Notes under the pieces: model-generated
Databases searched by the model: none
What the model was told of the DNA's origin: nothing
Seen by the model: only the letters and a program-made list of their open reading frames with translations
Translations under genes and position numbers: made by a program
Shown here: positions 18,209-26,653 of the stretch, one piece after another
Position numbering within the stretch: position 1 is the stretch's first letter
Layout: every line of letters starts with the position of its first letter
Source: Paracoccaceae bacterium
GTDB lineage: Bacteria; Pseudomonadota; Alphaproteobacteria; Rhodobacterales; Rhodobacteraceae
DNA: 64,000 nt
Direction of reading: 5' to 3'
Assembly: GCA_002709405.1 (NCBI GenBank)
Contig: PAQV01000057.1
Coordinates: forward strand, 62,001 to 126,000

Positions 18209-18989
18209 CGTTCACTCCTTGGCAGCACCGAAGTGCCGTCCGCCCAAGAAAAAAGGCGGACATAGCCCCCAAAGGCGTGTCTGCTGACCAGCGGCCATCG
18301 TTCGAGCGTGTACGAAGACACGAGTGTAATGGTCGGGGCCCGTAACACAGGCTCCGCTTTCGACGGGACATCCGGCCCCCACAGCCAGATCTCCGACCAT
18401 TGATTTCCCCAGCACACCGTCTTGTCGGTGCTGTCACGAACGGCCGCCCCCGCGACCAGCAGACTTCGCCCCCCAGTTGGGCTGCCCTCTGATTATCGCC
18501 GCATTTGCATCGATCAAAGCGAAAAAAGTCGCAAAAATGGCGCTATTGGGCGGGATGGGGTGGCCGAGGCACCTGATTGCACAGGCGAAATGCGGCGCGG
18601 GAAGTGAAATCCGGGTGACAAATGGGAGGTAACGCCTTGATAAGTATTAGTTTACCTCAAATTGTGTCAAAATCCGGTGCATCCAGGCGGGCCGTCCCCG
18701 GCTGCGCCTGAAAACTGTCACTATAGTTAAAATTTGGCACGATCTCGCGACACGATCCCAAGTACTTAACCGGGATTGTTTACGTAACGGGCGCTATCGG
18801 GCGACAAGCGAAGGGTTACGTTCGCGTCATGCGGGCAGAAGATCAGAATCGTGTTCTATTTGGGGCAGCGGTTGGGGGGCATGATGTGCGCCATGATGGC
18901 GGAGCCTTGCCCCCATTGCATCCGCCCTTTCCCGGGCTGGTCGGTGCGGGTCAGGTCAACGGCCCAGGGGCCAGTCAGGTCAAGTCGCG
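18209..18989. other. Long non-coding stretch between RTX and DegT genes
   Basis: About 780 bp hold no ORF with convincing coding features. The middle (about 18500-18820) is clearly richer in A and T than the surrounding genes. The RTX promoter and leader must lie at the left side. Three GTCAGGTCA direct repeats sit at 18950, 18974 and 18989, the last entering the end of the DegT gene. I see no tRNA, known RNA fold or mobile element in it. Confidence 0.6.
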
Positions 18990-20222
18990 TCAGGTCAGGC
19001 CGGACAGGGCACCGACCACCCGGGAGATCTGGGCATCGTTCAGATCGACGGCCGCGGGCAGGCCGACATGGATCGCGCCCAACCGATCGGTGACCGGCAT
19101 CGGATCGCAGCCATGGCCCGCGTGGATCGGTTCGTGATGCAGGCCGCGCCCATACCAACGCCGGCTGCCGATGCCCTCGGCGGCCAGCGCCGCGCAGGCC
19201 CGGTCGGCCAGGTCAGGGGTGTCGCATTCCAGCAGCACGTAAGCCCCGCTGACATCCGGTGACAGGCGCAGACGCCCGGGCAAGGGCCCCGCCGCAGCGG
19301 CGGCCGAGGCGTAGCTTGCGGCCACCCCGTCCAGCATCGCCCGGCGGTCGGCCCAATGGTCCATGAAAGCCAGACCGACGGCGGCATGGTATTCCGACAG
19401 CTTGCCGTTGAACCCGTCGGTCTCGCAGCGCCGCGCGTCGCTCATCCCGAAGTTCGAAATCCGGCCCACCCGTTCCTGCCCCTTGAAGCTGCGCCACAAC
19501 ACGGCGCCCCCTTCGGCGGTGGAAAAGGTCTTGGTGGCGTGCAGGCTCAGCACGGCCGGGACCTCCAGGTGGATCATGCCGGGGTTGCGCTCGAACTGCT
19601 CGAAGGCGGCGGCGGCATCGACGACGATCTTGACCCCGATACGGTCCTGGACGGCGGCCCAGGCCTCCATGTCGGGGCAGCGGCCATAGGCGGCGACCGG
19701 CAGGACGACCCCGGCGCGATCCAGCATCGGGTGCGCGGCCACGGCCTCTGGGTCCAGCATCCAGGTGTCGGGATCGACATCGAGGAAATAGGGCGTGTAG
19801 CCACAGCGCATGGCCGACAGGGCGGTGGCCACGAAGGTATAAGAGGGCATCAGGGCCAGGGGGCGATCGATCCCGCCGGCCCCGGCATGGGCCAGGATCG
19901 CGGCCTCCAGCGCGGCCGAGCCCGAGGCCAGCAGGACCGTGGCATGCTGATCGACCCCGAAATGGGTATAAAGCCGTTCTTCCAGGGCCCAGAGCAGCGG
20001 ACCCCGGTTGGAATACCAGCGCGAGCCGTCGATCCGGTCGAGATAGGCCGCGATGGCGCGGGCATCGGGCAGCAGCGGGCGCTGGACCTGGACCAGGAGC
20101 GGATCGCCATTGCCCTCGGGCGCGGCGCCGGGCGGCCCGTGCGGAGGCGCGCGGCGCGGGGTGTCCTGCGGGGTGGAGGGGGATGTGGCTCTGTCGACCT
20201 GCGGCCGCGGCTCGTTGTCCAC
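18990..20222 (-). CDS. DegT/DnrJ/EryC1/StrS-type aminotransferase
   Basis: A 410-aa PLP-dependent aminotransferase of the family that makes amino sugars. After a Pro-rich N-terminal tail of about 45 residues the fold starts with a substrate-entry region RWYSNRGPL. The motif GSAALEAA binds the cofactor phosphate, D202 (VVDAAAAF) contacts the PLP ring nitrogen, and K231 (HATKTFSTAEGG) is the Schiff-base Lys. The start is GTG 20222 with AAGGGG 6 bases upstream. No glycosyltransferases or sugar genes flank it, so it is isolated from any polysaccharide cluster, which is unusual. The substrate cannot be named. Confidence 0.87.
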   Translation of the reverse strand: MDNEPRPQVDRATSPSTPQDTPRRAPPHGPPGAAPEGNGDPLLVQVQRPLLPDARAIAAYLDRIDGSRWYSNRGPLLWALEERLYTHFGVDQHATVLLASGSAALEAAILAHAGAGGIDRPLALMPSYTFVATALSAMRCGYTPYFLDVDPDTWMLDPEAVAAHPMLDRAGVVLPVAAYGRCPDMEAWAAVQDRIGVKIVVDAAAAFEQFERNPGMIHLEVPAVLSLHATKTFSTAEGGAVLWRSFKGQERVGRISNFGMSDARRCETDGFNGKLSEYHAAVGLAFMDHWADRRAMLDGVAASYASAAAAAGPLPGRLRLSPDVSGAYVLLECDTPDLADRACAALAAEGIGSRRWYGRGLHHEPIHAGHGCDPMPVTDRLGAIHVGLPAAVDLNDAQISRVVGALSGLT

Positions 20223-20540
20223 TTCAAACCCCTTCTTCGTTCACATGCGCCGCATAGCGCGTCGTAACTGCGTATCAAGCAGGATATTTTTGTCAACGCG
20301 GCCGGTTGCGCCCCGGGCCGGTTTCCAGCCGGGCAAGACGGGTGTAGGGCTGGCCGCAGGCGGATTGCCATGCGGTTCAGCGGCGGCCCCGCCCGGGATC
20401 ATCTGGGGTCATCCGGGGTCACATGCCTGTTGCACGGTCGGGATAAGGCCCCGCGGTGGGCCGCAAGCCCGGGGACAGTGCGGTGTCGGGCCGCAGGCTC
20501 CGCCTTGGCCAAGGGCCGTGACTAGAAAGAGGACGTCGTT
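20223..20540. other. Divergent promoter gap between DegT-type and phnM genes
   Basis: This 318 bp gap contains a likely promoter for the leftward DegT-type gene (20269-20296) and the upstream region of phnM. No ORF or RNA gene is evident in it. Confidence 0.6.
20269..20296 (-). promoter_or_regulatory. Sigma-70-type promoter for DegT-type gene
   Basis: On the minus strand a perfect TTGACA (20296-20291) is followed after 16 bases by TACGCA (20274-20269), a weak -10. Transcription would begin about 40 bases before the GTG start of the DegT-type gene. The -35 match is strong; the -10 is poor, as is common in this group. Confidence 0.45.
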
Positions 20541-21707
20541 ATGTGGTTATCCAACGCAACCCTGGTCGGGCCCGAGACGGTTTTCACCGGCGCCCTGCGC
20601 ATCGCCGACGGGCGGATCGAAGAGATCACCGAGGGTCCGGTCGAGGGCGAGGCCATCGATTGCCAGGGTCTCTTGCTGACCCCCGGGCTGATCGACATGC
20701 ACGGCGACATGATCGAGCAGGAGCTGGAGCCGCGCGCCCAGGTGCATTTTCCGACCGAGGTGGCCCTGAACGCCCTGGACCACCGGCTGGCCGCGTCGGG
20801 AGTGACCACGGCCTATGCGGCGGTGTCGTTCTCGGCCGGGGCCGGCAAGGGGCAGCGGCGGTCCTTTGACCATACCTCGGACGTGATCCGGTCGCTGGAC
20901 GCGGCGCGGGACCGGCTGAAGATCGACCACCGGCTGCATGCCCGGTTCGACATCACCTTCCAGGATGCGCTGGCCGTGGTCGAGGCGCTGATCGAGGACG
21001 GTACGGTGGACCTGGTCTCGCTGATGGATCACACGCCGGGCCAGGGCCAGTATCGCGACATCGAACGCTTTGCGTCCCAACTGGCCTACATGCGCGGGAT
21101 CGGCAAGGACGAGGCCGACCAACTGGTGGCCGACAAGATCTCGGAGCGGACCAAGCCGGCCGAGGTCATTGCCGCGACCTTGCAGGAGATTGCCGCCCTG
21201 TGTGCCCGGTCGGGGGTTCCGATAGCCAGCCATGACGACGACACGCCGGAAAAGGTGGCGCTGATGGCCGGGCTGGGCGTGCGCATCAGCGAGTTCCCGG
21301 TGACCGAGGCGGCCGCTGCGGCGTGCCGCGACCATGGGCTGGTGACGGCCATGGGTGCGCCCAATGCGCTGCGCGGGACGTCCTATTCGGGCAACCTGTC
21401 CGCCCGCGAGGCCCACGCGTCGGGACACCTGGACATCCTGGCAGCCGATTACCATCCGGCGGCACTTATGCCGGCGCTGCTGATCCTGTGCGAAACGGAT
21501 CTACGGGGGCTGGCCGGGGCGATGGCGATGGCGACGGACACCCCGGCCCGCGCCCTTGGCCTGGCCGATCGCGGGCGGCTGGAACCGGGGTTGCGCGCGG
21601 ATCTGGCGGTTTTCGATCCCGAGGCCTCGGGACGGTGTGTGGCGACATGGTCCGCCGGGCGGCTGGTGCATTGGGATGGGACGCTGCGGCCGATTTCGGG
21701 GTTTTGA
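20541..21707 (+). CDS. phnM: PhnM-like alpha-D-ribose 1-methylphosphonate 5-triphosphate diphosphatase
   Basis: A 388-aa amidohydrolase-superfamily protein matching PhnM, which removes diphosphate from ribose 1-methylphosphonate 5-triphosphate before C-P lyase cleaves it. The metal site begins with LIDMHGDMIEQ (H54), and later comes the PhnM-typical SHDDDTPEKV with ISEFP after it. The C-terminus has the amidohydrolase ending RADLAVFD. AGAGGA lies upstream of the ATG. No other phn gene (G to L) is in the window, so it is a separate copy. It could supplement a C-P lyase operon elsewhere or act on another phosphorylated substrate. Family assignment is strong. Confidence 0.88.
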   Translation: MWLSNATLVGPETVFTGALRIADGRIEEITEGPVEGEAIDCQGLLLTPGLIDMHGDMIEQELEPRAQVHFPTEVALNALDHRLAASGVTTAYAAVSFSAGAGKGQRRSFDHTSDVIRSLDAARDRLKIDHRLHARFDITFQDALAVVEALIEDGTVDLVSLMDHTPGQGQYRDIERFASQLAYMRGIGKDEADQLVADKISERTKPAEVIAATLQEIAALCARSGVPIASHDDDTPEKVALMAGLGVRISEFPVTEAAAAACRDHGLVTAMGAPNALRGTSYSGNLSAREAHASGHLDILAADYHPAALMPALLILCETDLRGLAGAMAMATDTPARALGLADRGRLEPGLRADLAVFDPEASGRCVATWSAGRLVHWDGTLRPISGF

Positions 21708-21765
21708 TGTGACACGGGCCTTGATCCGGCAGATCGGTCCGGCTGGATCGGCGGTTGCGCCTGGC

Positions 21766-21829
21766 GATGGGTCAGACATGACCCATCCTACCTTCCCCGT
21801 TTGCGTAGGATGGGTCGTTTCGACCCATC
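21766..21829. repeat. Alternating GATGGGTC/GACCCATC inverted repeats
   Basis: Within 64 bp the 8-mer GATGGGTC occurs twice, alternating with two copies of its complement GACCCATC (21766, 21780, 21809, 21822). The central pair extends to 12 bp (GACCCATCCTAC with GTAGGATGGGTC), giving a strong hairpin with a 13-base loop. Several mutually exclusive stems are possible. It lies 58 bp after phnM and 104 bp before the next gene. It may be a terminator, an RNA-stability element or a dispersed palindromic repeat. Confidence 0.6.
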
Positions 21830-21932
21830 TTCCCTTGGCATCTGCAGGCATCACCATCACTCCCGTGATCTTCCCGTCGGGATCCGCACGGCGCTTGTTG
21901 GCGAAGCGGCCAGGGCAGGTTACTCCGTTCCC

Positions 21933-22457
21933 ATGCAACGCATCATGATCATCGGCGCGCCCGGGTCGGGCAAAAGCACCCTTGCCCGGGCCATGGCCGA
22001 CCGGCTGGGCCTGCCGGTGCATTTCATGGACCATATCCACTGGAAACCCGGCTGGGTGGAACGGGACCCGGCCGAAAAGACGGAGATGGTCCGCGCCGTC
22101 ATCGCCCAAGAGGCCTGGGTCTTCGAGGGCGGCCATTCCACCACCTATGCCGAACGCCTGGCCCGGGCCGAGCTGCTCATCTGGCTCGACATGGGCCTGT
22201 CCCTGCGGATCTGGCGGGTGATCCGCCGCTCGTTGCGCGATCACGGGCGCGTCCGCCCGGACATGCAGGTCGACTGCCCCGAGACGCTGTCGATGATGCC
22301 CGATTTCCTGGCCTTCATCTGGACAACGCGCCACACCAGCCGCGCCAGGATGCAAGCGCTCTACGAAAGCGCGACCATCCCGAAACACCACTTCCGCAAC
22401 TTGCACCAGGTCCAGGCCTACCTTGCGACACTGGACCCGACCGGAGAAACGGCATGA
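21933..22457 (+). CDS. P-loop ATPase of the adenylate-kinase-like (FlaR/topology modulation) group
   Basis: A 174-aa small P-loop protein. Walker A is GAPGSGKST at residues 8-16, followed by LARAMADRLGLPVHFMDHIHWKPGW, in which the DHIHW part is typical of proteins annotated as DNA topology modulation protein FlaR or as adenylate-kinase-like ATPases. A basic lid-like region (RRSLRDHGRVRPD) follows. It probably phosphorylates a small molecule or nucleotide; no substrate is established from sequence. It precedes the permease pair by 43 bp on the same strand. Confidence 0.8.
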   Translation: MQRIMIIGAPGSGKSTLARAMADRLGLPVHFMDHIHWKPGWVERDPAEKTEMVRAVIAQEAWVFEGGHSTTYAERLARAELLIWLDMGLSLRIWRVIRRSLRDHGRVRPDMQVDCPETLSMMPDFLAFIWTTRHTSRARMQALYESATIPKHHFRNLHQVQAYLATLDPTGETA

Positions 22458-22500
22458 AAGCCGCCTGCACCCGGGCCCTCCACCACACAAGCGAGGACGC

Positions 22501-23097
22501 ATGAGAGACGACGCGCCCGCCAATCGGGACGAACAGATTGCCAAGGACGGCACGCTGCCCAGCCCCCGCCCCACAAAACCCGAGGCCCAGGCTCATGGAC
22601 GCAAGGTGATCGACGGCGGCTTCCTGGTGCTCTGCGCCCTGACACTTGCTGCTGCCCTGGCCGTCGGGTTGACCCGCGGTTGGGACCGGGTCGCGGTCCT
22701 GGGCACGGATGGGCTGGCCTTCGTCGTCGTCCTGATGCCCAAGATCCTCTGCGGTGTCTTCGTGGCCTCGGCCCTGCCCGTCCTGTTGCCCCGCGAAAAG
22801 GTGGCCGGCTGGGTCGGTCCCGATAGCGGCACCCGGGGGCTCTTTTATGCGGCCATTGCCGGAGCAGTCATCCCCGGCGGGCCGATGATGACCTTCCCGC
22901 TGGCCGCCGGCCTGCTGGCCGCCGGGGCGGACCTGGCCGCCGCGCTGACCTGCGTCACGGCCTGGAGCCTCTACGGGCTGAACCGCACCCTGATCTGGGA
23001 GCTGTCCTTCCTGAATGCCGACCTGGTCGGCCTTCGCGTTCTTCTGTGCCTGCCCCTGCCGATCCTGCTGGGCCTGGCCGTGAGGCGGCTGGCATGA
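22501..23097 (+). CDS. Permease half, YraQ/DUF318-like, N-terminal partner
   Basis: A 198-aa membrane protein with about five hydrophobic helices after a polar N-terminus of about 38 residues. VLMPKILCGVFVASALPVLLP and AIAGAVIPGGPMMTFPLAAG resemble the first half of YraQ/DUF318 permeases, which are single-chain proteins of about 300-350 aa with two such halves. The start at ATG 22501 has GCGAGGA just upstream. Its TGA overlaps the ATG of the second half (ATGA). The arrangement looks like a natural two-subunit permease rather than a frameshift, because each half has its own start. Substrate unknown. Confidence 0.78.
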   Translation: MRDDAPANRDEQIAKDGTLPSPRPTKPEAQAHGRKVIDGGFLVLCALTLAAALAVGLTRGWDRVAVLGTDGLAFVVVLMPKILCGVFVASALPVLLPREKVAGWVGPDSGTRGLFYAAIAGAVIPGGPMMTFPLAAGLLAAGADLAAALTCVTAWSLYGLNRTLIWELSFLNADLVGLRVLLCLPLPILLGLAVRRLA

Positions 23098-23576
23098 ACA
23101 TCGTGATCGGCACCGTGCTGCTGCTAGGCCTGGCCGGGTGGTTCTGGTTGAAACTGGGGCCCGATGCCCGCCCCGAGGCCCTCTCCCGCACTCGTTCGAC
23201 CCTGGCCTTCACCCTGCCCCGGATCGTCGTCGCCCTGGTCGGCGCGGGCCTGTTCGCCGAGCTGCTACCCCCCGACCGCGTACAGGCCCTGTTCGGAGAG
23301 GATGGCGGCTGGAAGGCGATCCTGCTGGCCGCCCTGCTTGGGCCACCGACCCCAGGCGGCGCCTTTGTCAGCTTTGCCATCGGGGCGGCCGCGCTGAAGG
23401 CCGGGGCCAGCATTCCGGCCGTGCTGGCCTACGTGACGTCCTGGTCGCTGTTTTCCATCACCAAGATCCTGGTCTACGAGATCCCGATGATGGGATCCCG
23501 GGCGATGTGGCTGCGAGTGGCCCTGTCCTGGCCGTTCCCCCTGGCCGTAGGCGGGCTGGCCCTGATGCTGATCTGA
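23094..23576 (+). CDS. Permease half, YraQ/DUF318-like, C-terminal partner
   Basis: A 160-aa membrane protein with about four to five helices, coupled by an ATGA overlap to the preceding half. LPRIVVALVGAGLFAELLPP and LLGPPTPGGAFVSFAIGAAAL parallel the loop-helix pattern of the first half (AVIPGGPMMTFPLAAG), so the two are internal repeats of one ancestral fold. It begins with an N-terminal anchor helix (MNIVIGTVLLLGLAGWFWL). The pair likely forms a heterodimeric transporter; what it moves is not visible. Confidence 0.78.
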   Translation: MNIVIGTVLLLGLAGWFWLKLGPDARPEALSRTRSTLAFTLPRIVVALVGAGLFAELLPPDRVQALFGEDGGWKAILLAALLGPPTPGGAFVSFAIGAAALKAGASIPAVLAYVTSWSLFSITKILVYEIPMMGSRAMWLRVALSWPFPLAVGGLALMLI

Positions 23577-23711
23577 ACGCGCCCGCACCTGATCCGGCCA
23601 GATGGCGCGGGCAAGGCAACAAGTGGTACTACTGGGTTGACCGCAACCCGCTTGGATTTTCTCGCGCCTTGGGCCCATGTTATCCACAGCGCCAAACCCG
23701 AGGACCTCCAC

Positions 23712-24137
23712 ATGAGCCAGCTGATCCTGATGGCCACCGACGCCCGTCTCTCCCGCCCGGCCAGCATCGCCTTGCCCGATGAGGGGCTGCAACTGGACGC
23801 GGTCCTTGAGAAGATGGCCGGGGCCCAGAGGATCTGGCTGGCCGTTCTGGGTGACACCGCCGTCGGGTTGGCAGCCTTTCTGGGCGAAGATCCCGACTGC
23901 CCCGAGATCGGCTATGGCATCGCGCCCGGCTATCGCGGGCGGGGGTTGGCCCGCCACGTGGTGTCCGCCCTGCGCGGCTTTGCCGAGGCCCAGGACCTGA
24001 AGGGGCTGACCGCCCGAACCCTGTCCTCCAACCCGGCCTCGGCCGCAGCCCTGCTCGCCCGGGATTTCACCCTGGTCGCAACCGAAACGGAACCCGGGTT
24101 CGGAGAGGTCCAGCACTGGCGTTGGGACAACGTCTGA
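23712..24137 (+). CDS. GNAT-family N-acetyltransferase
   Basis: A 141-aa GNAT-fold acetyltransferase that transfers an acetyl group from acetyl-CoA. The pyrophosphate-binding motif A is YGIAPGYRGRGLARHVVSAL (about residues 71-90), fitting the QxxGxG/A pattern. SNPASAALLARDF-like text near the end (SSNPASAAALLARDF) is the usual SxNxxA block. The start is ATG 23712 with GAGGA 7 bases before it; an in-frame earlier start at 23637 lacks such support. The acceptor substrate is unknown. Confidence 0.85.
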   Translation: MSQLILMATDARLSRPASIALPDEGLQLDAVLEKMAGAQRIWLAVLGDTAVGLAAFLGEDPDCPEIGYGIAPGYRGRGLARHVVSALRGFAEAQDLKGLTARTLSSNPASAAALLARDFTLVATETEPGFGEVQHWRWDNV

Positions 24138-24283
24138 ACCCTCACTATCGCCCATTTCGGCAAGCTCACCCACCCCGGCCAGACACCCTTCCGGACCGTC
24201 TCCCAGTTGGAGCCCTCTGGGCATTGTCACCCGGTCCGCGCCATGCGATGCCCTGCCCGACAGGCCAGAACCGGAGAGCCCCG

Positions 24284-25315
24284 ATGCGCCCCATCCTCAC
24301 CCAGACCGTCCCAGCACTCGAGACACCCTCGACTGACATGCGCGACACCGCCCGCGCCTCGGGCGGCGACCGGGCGGCGCATGATGCGATGCAGTCCAGC
24401 TGGCCCTGCCTGACGACGATCGAGCTGTCCCAGCCCGCGGCCCCCCTGCCCGCGCCGTCCGAGCTGACGGTCTGCGCCTGGAACATGGAACGGTGCAAAC
24501 GGGTCGAAGACAGCGCCGCCTTGCTGCGCGCTGCCGGGGCGGACGTGGTGCTGGCCACGGAAATGGACCTGGGCATGGCGCGATCGGGCCAGCGGCACAC
24601 GACCCGCGACCTGGCCGAGGCCCTGGGCATGGGCTACGTCTACGGCACCGAATTCGTCGAGCTGGGCACCGGCGATCCCTTCGAGACGGCGGCGTTCGGC
24701 GATCAACCCAATCGGGCAGGCCTTCACGGCAACGCCATCCTGTCCCGCTTTCACCTGATCGCGCCCTGCCTGATCCCGCTGGACGACGGCGGCCTGTGGT
24801 ATGTGACCAACCCCAAGGGCGACGGCCAACACAGGGTCGGTGGGCGCATGGCGATGGCGGCCCAGATCGACACCGAGAGCGGCCCTTTGACGCTCGCCGC
24901 CGCGCATTATGAAAGTGAAAGCGATCCGTCGCTGCGGGCCGAACAATCGCGCCTCCTGATCAGCGGCCTCGCGCGCCAATACGGATCGGGACCCGGCGTG
25001 ATCGGAGGCGATCTGAACACCAACTGGCTCGCCGACGGGATGAGGACGGCGGCCGAGATCATTGCCGATCCGGGATCCGTCGAGCCGGGCTTCACCCATT
25101 TTGCCGACGCCGGTTATGATTGGCGCAGCGCGATGACAGCAGGCTTCACCACCCGCTGCGCGCCGGGTCGCGCCGCAAAGTACCCTCTGATGATCCTCGA
25201 CTGGCTAATGGTCCGCGACGCCAAGGCCTTTGCCCCCCGGATCTGGCCCGCGATCTCGTCGGCCGGGCAATATCTCTCGGATCACGAAATGCTGTCAACT
25301 CGGATCAGGGTCTAG
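24284..25315 (+). CDS. Endonuclease/exonuclease/phosphatase family protein
   Basis: A 343-aa protein with the EEP (DNase I/exonuclease III-like) fold from about residue 58. CAWNMERCKR holds the first Asn, VVLATEMDLGM the metal-binding Glu, HYESESDPSLRAEQ the His region, GGDLNTNW the Asp-Asn pair and YLSDHEML the terminal Asp-His. These cover the usual catalytic set. It lacks a signal peptide and begins with a polar tail. It might cleave DNA or a phospholipid or sugar-phosphate ester; the motifs do not decide. It is followed by repeat box B at 77 bp. Confidence 0.82.
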   Translation: MRPILTQTVPALETPSTDMRDTARASGGDRAAHDAMQSSWPCLTTIELSQPAAPLPAPSELTVCAWNMERCKRVEDSAALLRAAGADVVLATEMDLGMARSGQRHTTRDLAEALGMGYVYGTEFVELGTGDPFETAAFGDQPNRAGLHGNAILSRFHLIAPCLIPLDDGGLWYVTNPKGDGQHRVGGRMAMAAQIDTESGPLTLAAAHYESESDPSLRAEQSRLLISGLARQYGSGPGVIGGDLNTNWLADGMRTAAEIIADPGSVEPGFTHFADAGYDWRSAMTAGFTTRCAPGRAAKYPLMILDWLMVRDAKAFAPRIWPAISSAGQYLSDHEMLSTRIRV

Positions 25316-25391
25316 GCGGCGTCAGCATGCGAAGATCATGCCAGATCCGCACCTTATCATCGGCGCTCAAAGTGATACCCGCCAGGCAGGG

Positions 25392-25415
25392 GTATTTTCA
25401 AAGAGAAAGAAGCAG
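25392..25415 (+). repeat. Intergenic box, copy B
   Basis: Copy B of the recurring box: GTATTTTCAAAGAGAAAGAA followed by GCAG. It lies 77 bp after the endonuclease-family stop, on the same strand. Copy C lies inverted 106 bp further on, so the two could pair into a long stem. Confidence 0.75.
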
Positions 25416-25521
25416 CAGTCCGGGCTAAAGCCAGCCGGAGTTCCGACCGAAGACGCTCCGCCACCAGGTCTCCCCTGGCAGGCATCCGGTACCGAAAGAA
25501 TACATCGGACATCGCGCGATC

Positions 25522-25586
25522 CTGCTTCTTTCTCTTTTCAAATACCCCGGGGGAGTCCTCTGAAAGAGGACGGGGGCAGCGCCCCC
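25522..25586 (-). repeat. Composite box-hairpin element, copy C
   Basis: Copy C of the box in reverse orientation (25522-25545), continuing on the plus strand into CCCCGGGGGA and two hairpins. Stem 1 is GTCCTCT-GAA-AGAGGAC (25555-25571). Stem 2 is GGGGGC-AGC-GCCCCC (25572-25586). The element ends 15 bp before the stop of the methyltransferase gene. The same layout appears at 29301-29362 with a different stem 1. Confidence 0.75.
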
Positions 25587-25600
25587 ATGCCTCGTGAAGA

Positions 25601-26653
25601 TCAGGCGCGCCTGCGTCGTCCGCCCGAGCGGCCTCGACGCCCGCCACCTTCCCCACCCCCGGGTGAATTGAAGGCAATCCAGGATGCCCCATGGGCATCG
25701 CGGTCGAACAGAAGGTTGGCGGCGCCGATGGCTTCCATTTCCTTGCCTGGACGCGCTTTCATCGACCCGAGCCCGAAGAGTGTCACGAAGGTCTCGTCAT
25801 CCATATCCTCCGGCAGGCTGATACCGGCCGCCAGGATTTCCGCCTTTTTCTCGGCGATCTTCGATTGGGCCACCGGCAGCGCCACCGGGTTCATGATGGC
25901 CGAGGTCATTCCGGCCCCCATGGCCATCGGCAAGAAGGCGTTGTTGATCCCGTGGCGGTTCGGCAGTCCGAAAGAGATGTTCGACGCCCCGCAGGTCGTG
26001 TTCACGCCCAGCTCCTCTCGCAGGCGGCGCACCAGGGTGAACACCTGGTGCCCGGCGGTGGCCATGGCCCCGATCGGCATCACCAGAGGATCCACCACGA
26101 TGTCATGAGCCGGGATACCATAATCGGACGCCCGCTCCACAATCGTCTTGGCCACGGCAAACCGCGCGTCGGGATCCTCGGAAATGCCCGTATCGTCGTT
26201 GGAAATCGCCACCACCGGCACGTTGTACTTTTTCACCAGCGGCAGGATCTGGTCCATCCGCTCTTCCTCGCCGGTGACCGAGTTTAGTAGGGGACGGCCT
26301 TCGCAGACTTCCAGCCCGGCCTCCAGCGCTCCGGGAACAGAGCTGTCGATGCACAGCGGCACATCGACCAGCGATTGCACCAGCTTCAGGATCTCGACCA
26401 TCAGGGGTGGTTCGGTTTCGTTCGGATTGGGGTTCGAGTTGTAGACCACCCCGGCATTCACATCGAGCACGTTGGCCCCGGCGGCCACCTGTGCCAGCGC
26501 ATCCCTCTCGACGGTGGAGAAATCGCCCGCCTCCAGTTCGGCGGCCAGTTTCTTGCGCCCGGTCGGGTTGATCCGCTCTCCGATCACGCAGAACGGCTGA
26601 TCAAAACCGATGATCGCGGTCTTGGTCCTGGATTCGACGATTGTCCGGGTCAT
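25601..26653 (-). CDS. Methyltetrahydrofolate:cobalamin methyltransferase-like protein
   Basis: A 350-aa pterin-binding TIM-barrel protein of the type that exchanges methyl groups between methyl-tetrahydrofolate and a corrinoid protein. FCVIGERINPTGRKKL at about residues 21-36 is the pterin-binding signature shared with dihydropteroate synthase and MetH. ANVLDVNAGV, CIDSSVPGALEAGL, AISNDDTGI and CGASNISFGLP follow in the order expected for the barrel. It ends with a Gly/Arg-rich tail of about 20 residues (GGGEGGGRRGRSGGRRRRA), which is odd. The ATG overlaps the stop of the reductase gene. The direction of methyl flow is inferred from context. Confidence 0.85.
   Translation of the reverse strand: MTRTIVESRTKTAIIGFDQPFCVIGERINPTGRKKLAAELEAGDFSTVERDALAQVAAGANVLDVNAGVVYNSNPNPNETEPPLMVEILKLVQSLVDVPLCIDSSVPGALEAGLEVCEGRPLLNSVTGEEERMDQILPLVKKYNVPVVAISNDDTGISEDPDARFAVAKTIVERASDYGIPAHDIVVDPLVMPIGAMATAGHQVFTLVRRLREELGVNTTCGASNISFGLPNRHGINNAFLPMAMGAGMTSAIMNPVALPVAQSKIAEKKAEILAAGISLPEDMDDETFVTLFGLGSMKARPGKEMEAIGAANLLFDRDAHGASWIAFNSPGGGEGGGRRGRSGGRRRRA

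Noticed and set aside
18829-19137. Plus-strand ORF of 102 codons at the end of the DegT-type gene
   Set aside because: Most of it is antisense to the DegT-type coding region and the free part has no ribosome binding site.
25392-25545. Inverted boxes B and C as ends of an insertion sequence or MITE
   Set aside because: No transposase, no target duplication seen at the outer ends, and single boxes occur elsewhere without a partner.
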